Shown here in pieces: positions 40,985 through 51,635 of a DNA stretch of 64,000 nucleotides (position 1 is its first letter; every line of letters starts with the position of its first letter). This DNA comes from Phytophthora colocasiae (lineage: Eukaryota > Oomycota > Peronosporomycetes > Peronosporales > Peronosporaceae). Below the pieces are notes generated by a model, which saw only the letters and a program-made list of their open reading frames with translations, was not told the DNA's origin and searched no databases. The stretch is from NCBI GenBank assembly GCA_018806915.1, contig JAGKQI010000087.1:558001-622000 (forward strand), given 5' to 3'. Made by a program: the position numbers and the translations under genes.

Positions 40985-43626
40985 ACTCCCAAGTCTACTC
41001 CCAAGTACACTCGGAACTTTGCGAGTGCATACTTCATGGCAAGGAGCTCCTTGTCATGTACGGGATAGTTACGCTCAGCTGGCTTCAGCTGACGCGATTG
41101 ATAGTAGACTACACGATCACGCCCTTCGTGATCGTGTTGCATCAATGCACATCCGATTGCAAAGTCGGATGCATCGCACACTACGTGGAATGGACGATCT
41201 TGGTCCGCCACGGCCAAGATCGGTGCCTCAGTCAAGCCCTGCTTGACTGCACCGAATGCAACCTCGCACTCGGTCGTCCAAATCCACTCAGCTTCTTTCT
41301 TAAGAAGCTGTGACAACGGGCGAATCTTGCCCGCATAGTTGTCCACGTACTTGCACAAGTACGTGGCAAGCCCAAGGAACTGCCTCAGTTCCTCCACATT
41401 GGATGGCGTGGGCCACTCATTGATCACTCTGACCTTCTCTGGGTCAGGGCGCACGCCGTCGTTCCCTACGAGACACCCCAGCACGGGTATCTCGCTCGCC
41501 CCGAAGATACACTTCTTCAGGTTCGCATAGAGCTTATGTTTCCTCATAAGCTCTAGCAGCTTCCGGAGATGCACCTTGTGCATCCCAATGTCCGTCTTCC
41601 CGTTCACAGCCCTGCTGTGGACGAACACGTCGTCGAAGTAACTCGGTGCGAAGTCGCGCACCGAGCGGAATAGATGCGTCACGCATCTATTGAACGTCGC
41701 AGGGGCGTTCTTAAGCCCCTGTGGCACGACGAGCCACTCCCAAAGCATTCCGCTTGGAGTGCTTACCGCAGTGCGAGGGATGTCCCTCTCACGCATGAGG
41801 ATTTGATAGAATCCATCACGCAGATCTAGAGCACTGAAGATAGTGCTCAAGGTCATCGAATCGATGATAACATCTTTTCGCGGTATCGGCGTCTGCGCCG
41901 GTATCGTCGCATCGTTCAACTTGTTGTACGCATGAACGATGCGCCAGCCGCCCTGTGGCTTCTTGACACAGAACGTCGGGGCACTGTGCGGGGACTTCGA
42001 TTCCCGCACTTGACCTGCACGGCGACGACTTTCAAAGAAGTCGTCGATTGCTTGTACTTGTTCACGCGGCAGTGGCCACTGCCGTGTAACACAGTACTTT
42101 GTGCCCGGCACGAGATCAATCTCGTGCTGTACGCCCTTGTCCTTCGGAAGCTCCGAAGGAATCTCGTCCGGGAGTACATCCTTGTACTCCCGCAGAACTT
42201 CGTAGTAGGGACTCGACCTCAACGAGTCCCAACTCTGCTCTTCGAAGCGCTGCTTCTTAGTCTTCGCACTGAGGGAGTCATCACCCTCAGTGATCCCATC
42301 GACGACGAGCTGCTTCAGCTCTTCGGCTTCACGATCCACTCTCTCGACATCCGAGAGAATGCAAATTTGTTCGATGCGTCCATCGTACAAGTCCCGCGTG
42401 AAGCGCTTCCAACTCATCGTTGGAAGTGCGGTCAACGCCGACGCACACGTCGGCGGATTCTCCAACCGCATCCTCTGGTACTGTAACCCAGTACCAGTAC
42501 GTGTCAAGACGTTCAACGTCTCGACACTCGGTGTCTGCCCTGCAGATACACCCTCCTCAGTCACGGACTGAGACTCACACAGCTCACTGAGCTGGTGCCG
42601 CGCGCTCTGATACTGTAACGCAGTATCAGTTCGTGTCAAGACGTTCCTCGCCTTGACACTCGGTGTCTGCACTGCAGACACACCCTCCACAGTCACGGAC
42701 TGGGACTCGCAAAGCTCTCTGAGCTTGCGCCGCGAAGGTCTGCCATGGAGCTCAGCTCCAGGCGCTCCACGTCCAAGGAATCTCACCTTGGACTGGACTT
42801 TATCGCAATCGTCAGCGGATTCCATCCGCTGACTCGCACATCCAAGCACTGCTTGTGTGCCGCTCATCGCGTGCAGCACCGCTGCACGTGAGCACGCAGG
42901 GTTTTCTGGTGCTGGACGTTTGCAACCGCCAGCACCTCCTGCCGCGCAGTCGGTTCTCAGAACCGCTGCGTCTCCATCCGCTACAATGGATGGAGCTTTA
43001 TCCGCTCCTACGGATTGAGCTTCACCCGCTACAACGGATGAAGCAACTCCATCCGCTCCTACGGATGAAGTGACCGCATCGTCGACTCCCGGAGTCGACG
43101 TGCTCTCGCTAGCTTCCAGCGCTAGCGAGTGTTCGCTTATACACGTATCATCAGCTCCCGGGGCTGATGAACGATCGCTAGTTCCCGGAACTAGCAGCGA
43201 CGCGCCAGTGGCGTCAGCTCCCAGAGCTGACGCACGTCTTTCGGTTCCCCGAATTTTATTTTCTTCGTCAACTCCCAGAGTTGACGCGACGTCGTCGGCG
43301 CGACCCTTGGAGGCTTGAAGTACCTCCAAGGATACCGGTAATACCGGTATAATACCTTCTCTCAGGTGAATCGCATTCACCTGACCATCACTCATGTGAC
43401 AAACATCATTCAGATGTTTATGCTTCAGGTGATTCATATTCACCTGACCATCACTCATGACAGCGACCCTTCGGCTCAGATTTCTGAGTCGACACACATT
43501 TTCTCCCAACGACTCCCTGAGTCGTTGGCGGTCGCCGGCGGCGATCGGAGGCAGCGGCGCACGCTGCTGCCTCAACCTGGGATTCACATGCACCGCCCGG
43601 TGCATGTGCAGCACTGACAGGGCCAT
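40985..43626 (-). CDS. Element D linker, reverse transcriptase and RNase H start
   Basis: From ATG 43626, 50 bp after the protease stop. The first 400 residues are a low-complexity linker with internally repeated blocks (ELCESQSVT with VEGVSA/EEGVSA twice). [51 protein letters not shown] catalytic box, then RNase H (VVCDASDFAIGCALMQ, ELLAMKYALAKF). The frame is lost at 40985-41010, where a 12-bp unit (TACTCCCAAGTC/A) is tandemly duplicated together with a 1-bp change. Confidence 0.87.
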
Positions 43627-43675
43627 CGCTCTCTGTCGCGCATGTGTTGTTGAAGCGTACGAGCGTACGCTTCTC

Positions 43676-44127
43676 TCAGTTGATCACCGGGTCATGCCGT
43701 GCAAGCCACGGCATGCCTAATACCAAGTCGAACTTATCGTCTAGATCCAAGACGATAAGGTCTTCTACAAACGTCCTTCGTTTGTAAGAGAAGCGCACAC
43801 GGACCACGCGCTTCTCACTCCTCACGGTGGCACCTGTTGCCAACCGCACCTCCAACACGCCGCGAGGCGTGTCGGTCTCTTCGAAGTCAAGGCTTCGAAG
43901 ACTTCCCTGTCGAACAAAGTTGTTCGACGCGCCCGAGTCCACTAGGGCACGAAGAGAGTTCACTCTCTTCGACATCACGTTCAGGATGACAAGGCCTGGC
44001 TTGTCATCTTGCATCTCGCAGCGAGAAATCTTCTCGCTGGGGGCAGCAGCCTTCAACGTCGCGTGTCCGAGTTCGACACGCGAGACTGCATTACCAGTAG
44101 GACGCCCCGCGCCTACTGGTCCTTGGC
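43676..44127 (-). CDS. Element D protease
   Basis: Reached from Gag by a -1 shift at the slippery site (44128-44134). Aspartic protease motif ALVDSGASNNFV, then FDLVLGMPWLARHDPV. The frame stops at 43676, earlier than in B1/E where a conserved PWIDWR block follows. Confidence 0.82.
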
Positions 44128-44134
44128 GTTTTTT
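44093..44134 (-). promoter_or_regulatory. Element D -1 ribosomal frameshift signal
   Basis: Minus strand: slippery heptamer A AAA AAC (44134-44128) in the right phase of Gag codons, 7-nt spacer, then a 9-bp perfect stem (ACCAGTAGG 44120-44112 with CCTACTGGT 44101-44093) and a 10-nt loop. The Gag UAG stop is in the stem. The shifted frame reads straight into protease. This is the standard -1 PRF design; activity is inferred. Confidence 0.85.
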
Positions 44135-45099
44135 GAACGCCCGCCCGCTGTGCACTTGCGTGCATAGTGACCGATGTTACCACACAGGTAACATCGAACC
44201 TTGACGTTCTTGCGCTGCTGTTGACCAGCAGTCGTAGCACTCGAGAGGTCCATAGGCTCAGGACCTCCCGTCTTTGCAACAGGACGCGCCGGCTTCGGCG
44301 CGTTCGCATGGAGTTTAGCCTGACGCCGGCTAAACTCCTCTTGCATCGCAAGGCTGATCGCCTGCTCGAGAGTATTTGGGTACTCTCGGAAGAGATACGT
44401 CTTGACGGGACCATCTCTCAGTCCCTTCATGAACGTGACGACCTTGGTCGCCTCGTCGACCGGGTTGGCCACTATGTTCGATACCAAGTATCGAGCACGC
44501 TGGGCAAAGGTGTGAACATCATCCTTGCCCTGCTGCAGATCGAGAAACTCCGCTCTCGATCTGAACTCGTTCTTCGGAGGCTCAAACGCAAGCTTGAGTT
44601 CCTCCTTGAACTCCTCGTACGTGCTGAAGCACGTAGAATCCGAGAGTCGGCGCCCATAGGCCCAACTCCTCGCACGTCCGCCAAGACATGACATGGCGAA
44701 CGCGACCATAGACATCGGATCGACGATACGTCGAGCCGCAACGGCTGTGTCGAGTTCGACAAGCCAACGAAGGAGGGTCTCGTCCTTCTTCCCCGTGTAG
44801 GTACTCACGTGGAGTTTCAACGACTCCACGCGTGGCTTCGGGGAAGCCACCGAGGCAGCAACGTCTCGTTGCTCCTTAACAATGTACCCCAGAGCAACAC
44901 CATGTTGCTCTGTCGGCGATAGCGTACGAAGCATCGTCGCTACCGCCGCCTCTCCAATGACTTGTGAAAGTCTCTGGAGAGCTTCCCACTCTGGCTCCGA
45001 CAGGTGGGCACAGTCCGTGCGCGTCACGGACATGTTTGGGGTCCCAGTGGATCCCTGATCCATTGGGGAGTTCTCGACCCCGCGTTCGTATGACTCCAT
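44113..45099 (-). CDS. Element D Gag
   Basis: Intact 328-codon ORF. Capsid region with LGGRARSWAYGRRL, FKEELKLAFEPP, FRSRAEFLDLQQGKDDV; one CCHC knuckle CYLCGNIGHYARKC near the end. Forms the particle and binds the RNA. Ends in UAG within the frameshift hairpin. Confidence 0.92.
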   Translation of the reverse strand: MESYERGVENSPMDQGSTGTPNMSVTRTDCAHLSEPEWEALQRLSQVIGEAAVATMLRTLSPTEQHGVALGYIVKEQRDVAASVASPKPRVESLKLHVSTYTGKKDETLLRWLVELDTAVAARRIVDPMSMVAFAMSCLGGRARSWAYGRRLSDSTCFSTYEEFKEELKLAFEPPKNEFRSRAEFLDLQQGKDDVHTFAQRARYLVSNIVANPVDEATKVVTFMKGLRDGPVKTYLFREYPNTLEQAISLAMQEEFSRRQAKLHANAPKPARPVAKTGGPEPMDLSSATTAGQQQRKNVKVRCYLCGNIGHYARKCTAGGRSKNAKDQ

Positions 45100-45130
45100 A
45101 CGAACGAACTGCAGTCGGTCGTGGGACGGA

Positions 45131-45146
45131 CTACAAAGTGCTACCA
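45131..45146 (-). other. Element D primer binding site
   Basis: Minus-strand TGGTAGCACTTTGTAG, two bases after the 5' LTR. Confidence 0.78.
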
Positions 45147-45148
45147 GA

Positions 45149-45607
45149 TGTAATAGGTCTGCTTAGACCTATTAGGTGGCGTACACGTGCGCTTACGTGT
45201 ATGAGGAAGCGTGCAAATAGAATAGACTTAATTTAAGTATACTTATTTAAATAAGTATAATTAAATCAAATATAACTAAATTAACTGCAAAATACCGTAA
45301 AATGAGAACTGTTATTGAATTTGGCACAAGCCAATTATGGACCTCCTAAAACTGTTTGTTATCTATTTCTAAAGGGTCTGCCAACGTGTGGTTGGCAGAA
45401 ACTCTACTCCGTGATTGGTAGAAATCCATTGCTTTCTACCAATAACATGCACAAATGCACACGAACCACCCAATAATGTGGTTCGCCCATGTAGCCATTG
45501 GTGTGTACAGCACACCAAGGTTTGAGGTCCCTTTCCAACCTCTGACAGTTATCGCAACTGTTAGAGTTACAAGTGGTGTAGCCACTTGTACGTGTAACCC
45601 CGTTACA
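45149..45607 (-). repeat. Element D 5' LTR
   Basis: 459 bp, same length as the 3' LTR; begins TGTAACGGGGTTACACG in element orientation, as in B and E. Confidence 0.95.
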
Positions 45608-47011
45608 CGTGTGCACATATGTGCTGACCCACTTATACAGTTCCGGCCACCAGTACATGGTCTTCTCGTGACCGAGGTGGCCGCTTGTTGGCGTGTCGTG
45701 GGCCTCATAGACGATACGGTACTTCAGGTCCTCATCGTGAGGAACCACCGCACGTGTTGGGTCATCCTGACCCGTGCTGTAGTACAGCAGACCTCCTTCC
45801 AGGCTATAGCGCTGGAGTCTCGCCTTCAGGCGTCGTGACAGAGTCACCTTTGAGTCCTTAAACTCATCGCTCCCTAGAGCTTGAAGCAGCGCGACGCAAG
45901 AGTCGTCCTGAGCGTACGCTGCTCGAACCATGTCCGTCACAGACGACGTCACCGAGGTGACATGAGATAACTCATAGTCCGAGCGACGCGATAGCGCGTC
46001 AGCGAGGACGTTCTGCCTGCCAGGCTTGCACTTCACCTCGAAGTTATACTCCGCAAAGAAGGAGAGTCATCGGGCCATCCTCTGCGAGAGGTGAGGCGAC
46101 TGCGTCGCTGTGCGTAGTAATGCATGATCCGTGTAGATCACGAACGGCTTGAAGCCGAGCAGGTGAACCCCGAATTTGACGAGAGCGTACTTCATCGCAA
46201 GTAGCTCCTTGTCATGAACTGGATAGTTCTTCTCAGCAGCCTTGAGCTGTCGAGACTCAAACGCGATAACGCGTTCACGCCCTTCGGCGTCCGCTTGTAG
46301 CAAAGCACTGCCGATGGCAAAGTCCGAGGCGTCACAGACGACGATAAACGGACGATTGGGGTCTGGCAACGCCAGTATCGGTGCCTGAAGCAGGCTATCC
46401 TTGATGCGAGAGAACGCACTCTCGTGCTCAGCACGCCATACCCAACCGGTATCCTTCTTAAGGAGATCCGACAGTGGCCGAGCCAACTCAGCGTAGTTCT
46501 CGCTGTACTTGTGCAAGTAGTTGGCCAAGCCAAGCCACTTACGCAAGTCCTTCTGGTTCAAAGGAACCGGCCAGTCCACAATGGCCTTGACCTTTGCTGG
46601 ATCAGCACGAAGGCCATGCTTCCCAATGAAGCACCCTAGGAAAGGGATTTCTTCCGCGCCAAAGACGCACTTGTCCGCGTTGACGTACAACTTGTTCGTG
46701 CGCATACACTCGAGCACAGCTCTCACGCGTTCCACGTGCACCTCGACATCAGTCTTGCCGTGTTCGGCCTGACTGTGGACGAACACGTCGTCAAAGTACG
46801 TCTGTGCGAATGCCCGCAGGGGCCTGAACAGTTGCGTCACTAGACGATTGAACGTGGCAGGTGCGTTCGAGAGCCCTTGGGGAATTACGAGCCACTCCCA
46901 GAGCATACCGCTCGGGGTGCTCACCGCTGTATGTGGGATATCACTTGCTCGCATGAGCAGCTGATAGTAGCCGTCGACTAAGTCGAGCGCACTGTACATG
47001 GTGCAGCCCAC
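45608..47011 (-). pseudogene. B2 reverse transcriptase (from the first catalytic Asp), RNase H and integrase zinc domain
   Basis: Minus-strand frame from 47017: [46 protein letters not shown], RNase H (VVCDASDFAIGSALLQ, ELLAMKYAL), then a single TGA at 46067-46069 (Trp codon in B1) and in the same frame the connection and zinc domain to YVHTC, cut by element D. Close to B1 but without its RT deletion. Confidence 0.9.
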
Positions 47012-48636
47012 CAGCACGAGAATGGGTTTTGACGTCTGGGACGTCGGTGGAAGCGGCCTTCCCCACGTGGGGTGAGTTAAAGGCCAAGCTCACGCAAGTG
47101 TTTGCTCCGCCTAACCAGGCGTATCGCGTGCGGTCACGCTTCCTTGCCTGCCGTCAAGGCAAGAAGGATCTGGTGGACTACGTCCAAGAGCTGCGCACGC
47201 TCATTGCCGGCATGGCTGCTGACCCTCTACCCGAGGTGGTCGCTGTGACCGTCTTCATGCAAGGGCTGCGAGCTGGCGTGGCCAGGACGGAGGCATTCCG
47301 TCAGAACCCTCGTAATTTCGAGGACGCTGTCAGCGTGGCATTGAATGCCGAACACAACTTTAAGTTGTCGAGGGTCGGTGCTAGCAGCACAGGGTCCGGT
47401 GGACCTGAGCCCATGGACCTCAGCTATGCTGAAGATGAGGTAGCTGAGCTACGAGCTGCGGTGCAGCGTATGAGCACCCACCGGTGCTACACGTGTGGTA
47501 GTCCCACGCATCTGAGGCCCAACTGTCCTCTGCGCAAAGAGCGCGTCGGCCAGAATGGCCGCAACCCTGTCGCGGGTCCCGCTTTGGGCTGGAAACGCCG
47601 GCTCCCAGTAGACGCGGGGCGGTCTACTGGGGAAGAACTGAGTTTTGCAGTGCGTGAGAGGCACTGGGGCTCAGCCCCGAAGAGCTCCGTGCTCTTGAAC
47701 ACGGAAAGTGTGGGCAAGCACGGCTTGCTGGTCGTCCAGGTGGACGTGAAGGGCTTCGATAAGCCGTGGATCGTGTTGATCGATTCGGGAGCGTCTGGCA
47801 ACTATGTCAGACGCTCTACCGTTGTAGGTAGCCAGCAATATGCTGAGGTGCTTCGAACGCGAAGAGGTGACACAGTCACTGTCCGTCTAGCGACGGGCGT
47901 TCGTGTCACGGTGGCCAAGGTCCCCATGGACCTGCGGCTGAAGTTCTTGGACTTCGACAGCGTGGAGCGCTGCTTGGTCCTTGACCTGGATTCGAGGTAC
48001 GACCTCATCCTTGGCATGGCGTGGCTGGAGCGCCACGAGCCATGGATTGATTGGAGGTCGAAGACCTTAGGAGCTACGCGCTTCTCTCCTAGTGGAGCTT
48101 TGGCGAGTCATGAACCCACCTCTACTAGGAAGCGCTATTGGCGCGAGCATCGAGCCGAGTCGGCTATGATGCTGGAAGTCGGTGTGTCCGAGTTAGAGGA
48201 CAGTACCGTGTGCGAGGACCGCGGTCCTGTTGAGCGCGTAGCGCTGGTTGACAGTGAGTCAACGTGTGGGCAGAGCTCACGTAACCCCTGTGGGGCAGCA
48301 CGTACTCCGCCGAGTGACGCCGGTCATGGACCGTCACTGGATGCCGATGGCAACGGGCCTTACCAGGCCGTGAACATTGCGGCGGCACGTACTCCGTCGA
48401 TTGGACGTTCGTCGGCTAGGCGACGACGTCGTAAGGCCCTATGGGCGAGACGCTCTGCGTCTGAGTCGTCCGTGACGCCAAGTGCCAACGCACGGGAGGG
48501 TTGTGGGCAGCTATACACTCTGGTCGATGGAGTGGACGGCGGTGCCGAAGGCAGCGTCCGGCTGGACAGACTGCCGAGCGTCGACAAACTCCTTGAGTTA
48601 GAGGAGATGTCGTTCGCCGACTTGGCGATGCCTTGA
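47012..48636 (+). pseudogene. B2 Gag C-terminal part and protease, in an inverted segment
   Basis: Plus strand, opposite to the rest of B2. Begins in Gag (AREWVLTSGTSVEAAFP), zinc knuckle CYTCGSPTHLRPNC, then protease (VLIDSGASGNYV, LILGMAWLERHEPWIDW) and linker to TGA 48634-48636. Unlike B1 and D, Gag and protease are one frame here because 8 bp with the slippery site are deleted (near 47588), while the hairpin remains. Confidence 0.88.
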
Positions 48637-49128
48637 AGGCTGGCGAACTCGCCGAGGTGGTCATCGTTCGACCTGAAGAAGAGTTAAACTCATCGTCCGT
48701 CGTGGACGAGTCCGTCTTGGCCAGGGTCAAGAAGGCGTTGAACGCCAGGAGTGGATCGGAGATCCTCAAGAACCCCTCGGACCCCTTCTACTCCTTGCTA
48801 AAGGAATATGGAGACGTCGTCACGAAAGAACCACCAAGTGGCCTGCCTCCAGACCGAGGCGTGCGTCATGAGATCGACCTAGTTCCCGGAACTAAATACT
48901 GCGTAACTCGACAGTGGCCTCTTCCCAAAGAGCAATGCGACGTCATTGACGCCTTCTTCCGTGCGAAGCACGCTGCGGGTCTTGTGCGCGGGAGCAAGTC
49001 TCCGCACTCCGCACCCACGTTCTGTGTCAGAAAGCCGAACGGCAAGTGGCGTATCGTTCACGCTTTCAATAAGCTCAACGCTGCCACGATTCCGGCACAA
49101 ACGCCGATTCAGGAAGGATGTTCTTCTT
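48633..49128 (+). pseudogene. B2 start of reverse transcriptase, in the inverted segment
   Basis: Frame shifted by -1 from the protease frame, as in B1 at the same point. [62 protein letters not shown], stopping at the inversion junction (about 49126-49134). Confidence 0.85.
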
Positions 49129-49130
49129 AG

Positions 49131-49359
49131 AGATGGCAAACGCCATGCGTTGTCTCACCAACTGGACCATGGCGGCCCCCATGGCCATTTCGACCTCTCG
49201 GGTCCACAACAGGAGGTTCTCCCCCTCCTTCCCGTGGAAGGTCTTCACGCTGAGCGTGACGGGCTTAGCTCTCGGAGCAGGGGTAGCTCCTTTTACATTC
49301 CGCTGAATGTGCTCAACGAGAGCGTTCTCATACGAGGCAAATGCCTCGAGGCGCACGTT
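49131..49359 (-). pseudogene. B2 Gag N-terminal part (middle piece)
   Basis: Minus strand: [19 protein letters not shown] through [13 protein letters not shown] to RQRMAFAIS, then the inversion junction. GACGG at 49360-49364 is the target duplication of E; the Gag start is on the far side of E at about 57440. Confidence 0.87.
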
Positions 49360-49364
49360 GACGG

Positions 49365-49433
49365 GGTTACATTGAAGAGTGACATTTGTCACTCTTCCGG
49401 TGGATACATTTGGTGTGTCACACATCATGGTGA
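49365..49433 (+). repeat. Element E 5' LTR, left part
   Basis: GGTTACATTGAAGAG...CATCATGGTGA, cut by the inversion; includes the GAAGAGTGAC/GTCACTCTTC hairpin. Confidence 0.85.
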
Positions 49434-50160
49434 CTGAGCGACCTTTCGTGGAACTGCTTCTCTCACGCCTGGTGATGCCACTACTTCGGCATCGCGAGCC
49501 ATCTTGGCTCCCCGCGGAACTCTTTCATCCGCTTGTGGACCTAAGTTACCCACCTGGTTAGTGCCCTCGGGCACTACCACAGTCGCAGCCTGTACGTCGC
49601 TGCGACTTCGTGCATGGGGCCCTGCTGTCGTTGCAGACCCACACGTAGGGCAAGGACCTCCGCCCGTTGCCCCGGCCATCCATGGCCCACGATCACTTCT
49701 CGTGTGGGGCGATGTAGCACCGACTACACCAGCCCCCAAATACTCCTCGGACGCTGCCGCGTCCTGGCGGTTCCAGCGACCGCCCTTAGTCCTGACAGAG
49801 GTGGGAACATGACTCACCAAGGCTCTGTCAGAGACTGCAGGCCGGCTAGCCCAAATGGCTTTGCCGCGCCAATCGATCCAGGGCTCGTGCTTCTCAAGCC
49901 ACGGCATCCCTAGGAACAAGTCGTACTTGTCCATCTCGAGGACAATAAACGACTCCACGGTGTCGAAGTCCTCAAACTTCACAGCCAGGTCCACTTGGAC
50001 CTTTGGTACTTCTACCACCGTACCATCGGCTAGTCGAACGGTGACTAGCCCACTTCCGTCGCTCTCTCGTAGAGCGTCCTCAAACTTGCCGCGGTTCCTC
50101 GCGACAGTTTGTCGGCGAGCAAAGTTCTTGCTCGCCGCGAGTCTATCAAGACTCTAAAGG
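49434..50160 (-). pseudogene. Element E protease (inverted segment)
   Basis: NPFRVLIDS in one frame and, after a shift, ESFIVLEMDKYDLFLGMPWLEKHEPWIDW in another. The end of this part and the start of the plus-strand pol both contain a diverged GAxxARDAxVVASPGV block, so they overlap in content. Confidence 0.78.
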
Positions 50161-50301
50161 GGTTGTTAACCCCCGTACACTCGCGTGTACCACCAGCAGC
50201 CCACCGCTGCCCTTCTCCGCTTTGAGAGTCCCAAGACTCTCTGGGGCTAAGTCTCCACTGCGCGTGCCTCCCGCACCACCCGCATGGGGACTTAGTGTTT
50301 C

Positions 50302-50343
50302 CCCAGTAGGGCGCCCCGCCCCTACTGGTCCCTGGAGTTCCCC
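50302..50343 (-). other. Element E degenerate frameshift signal
   Basis: At the place equal to the D signal: heptamer G GGG AAC (50343-50337), 7-nt spacer, stem CCAGTAGGG/CCCTACTGG with the Gag stop inside. The heptamer is non-canonical, so slipping may be weak or lost. Confidence 0.55.
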
Positions 50344-51335
50344 TGGCTCTTGGGCGCCGGCTTCTTCCAGCGGCCCTTAGAGCCCTGAGGCTTGGAAGAC
50401 CTCTTCCATTGCCCCCCAGAGGGGCAGACACGTGCGAAGTGTCCGAAACGCCCGCACTCGGAACCGCGGATGCGTTTCTGCTCGGCGAGCCCCAAGTCCA
50501 TAGGGGCTGGTCCAGAGCCTGCTCCATTCCCAGGAGCACTGGCCGACGCCGTCGTCGGCCCGCTGTGGCCATGCCACGCAGAGGCAGGAGTCTGAGCCTG
50601 TGTATGGCTGTACTCCTCCTGGAGCGCGACTTGTATCGCCTCCTCCATCGTATTGGCCTGCACGCGGAAAAGTTGCGTGCGGGCCGGGCTTACTCTTAAG
50701 CCGTCCATGAACACAGTTACTTGGATGTGTTCAGGTAGGGGATTCCCCACCAGAGATGCCGCGAGAACGCGCATCTCCTGGATGTACTCGTGCAGGTCAC
50801 GTTTCCCTTGCTTGCAGGCTAGGAAGCGTGACTGCTGGCGATACTCATAGTTCGCCGGGAGGAATGCGGCCCGGAGCTGTTCGCACAGCTGGGCCCAGGA
50901 TGTAAAACATCGAGGCGACGTCGCTTCGCGCGTGTATGCCCATGTCTTCGCTCGACCTCCGAGGTTAGACAACGCGAAAGCGACTCGGAGTCGCTCCACC
51001 GAGATGAGAGCCGCCTCCATGGCGATCTCAACTTCTCGGATCCAGAAGTGAAGGTTTTCACCTTCTTTCCCTTCATAGGGAAGAACCTTGAGTCTTAAAG
51101 GCTTGGGTTGAGCCGACCTCGGTTCAACCACAGGAGCCTCAAAGGTTCCTCGAACGTGCTCGATGAGCCCACGTTCGTACATGTCGAACGCCGCCACGCG
51201 CTCGACCTGCTCGGCCGGCGTCGCCGCCGCCAAGCTTCGGAAGGCATCCATTCCAAAGATGCCCGCCATCTTCCGGACCGACTCAAACTGAGAGTCGGTC
51301 AAGTGAGGAAACTCACTTCTATCCATCTTGGCCAA
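50322..51335 (-). CDS. Element E Gag
   Basis: Intact 337-codon frame. Capsid blocks LHFWIREVEIAME, LGGRAKTWAYTREA, RQQSRFLACKQGKRDL. The zinc knuckle reads GSECGRFGHFARVC: the first cysteine is replaced by Gly, so RNA binding is probably impaired. Confidence 0.87.
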   Translation of the reverse strand: MAKMDRSEFPHLTDSQFESVRKMAGIFGMDAFRSLAAATPAEQVERVAAFDMYERGLIEHVRGTFEAPVVEPRSAQPKPLRLKVLPYEGKEGENLHFWIREVEIAMEAALISVERLRVAFALSNLGGRAKTWAYTREATSPRCFTSWAQLCEQLRAAFLPANYEYRQQSRFLACKQGKRDLHEYIQEMRVLAASLVGNPLPEHIQVTVFMDGLRVSPARTQLFRVQANTMEEAIQVALQEEYSHTQAQTPASAWHGHSGPTTASASAPGNGAGSGPAPMDLGLAEQKRIRGSECGRFGHFARVCPSGGQWKRSSKPQGSKGRWKKPAPKSQGNSRDQ

Positions 51336-51393
51336 CCACTTCTGGCCAGAGAGGATTCAGGTAATCAATCTACCCGCGTAGGCGTAGGATTTA

Positions 51394-51408
51394 CTACAAG
51401 TGCTACCA
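51394..51408 (-). other. Element E primer binding site (in the inverted segment)
   Basis: Minus-strand TGGTAGCACTTGTAG, two bases after the LTR. Confidence 0.75.
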
Positions 51409-51410
51409 AG

Positions 51411-51635
51411 TGTGACGGGGGTCACACAGCACTTCACACAGAGGAAGGCTTGGAGTATACAAACTCCTAGTGAACGGCAGTTCACTCGGTCCCCAAAGAC
51501 TTGGGGAGACTAACTAAAAATTAGGTAGATTTAAGACTGAATATATTATAGATACTTGTTAGCTTGGCCTGCAATACAAACTAAAAGATGTCTATAGTGT
51601 AACCTATATAGAAGGTGGTTGGTGGCTGCGGAGCC
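51411..51635 (-). repeat. Element E 5' LTR, right part, inverted
   Basis: Reverse complement of the LTR from GGCTCCGCAGCC to CCCCCGTCACA; with 49365-49433 it makes most of one LTR. Confidence 0.85.

Larger units (their letters stand above)
37169..45607 (-). mobile_element. Ty3/gypsy element D, young, hairpin-rich, inserted in B2 integrase
   Basis: 8439 bp with a perfect 5-bp duplication CGTGT (37164-37168 and 45608-45612). The 459-bp LTRs differ at about three positions. Genes on the minus strand: Gag, protease by -1 frameshift, RT-RNase H, integrase with chromodomain; an antisense ORF lies on the plus strand. Only one clear lesion, a frameshift near 40985. Short inverted repeats are extraordinarily dense throughout. 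Confidence 0.95.

Noticed and set aside
37169..45607. The regularly spaced short palindromes as a CRISPR or satellite array
   Set aside because: Each hairpin has a different sequence and they lie within normal retroelement genes and LTRs; there is no repeated unit.
16239..45607. All TGTAACGGGG LTRs as one family
   Set aside because: B, D and E LTRs share only the first 15 or so bases and general style; lengths (412, 459, 315 bp) and bodies differ.
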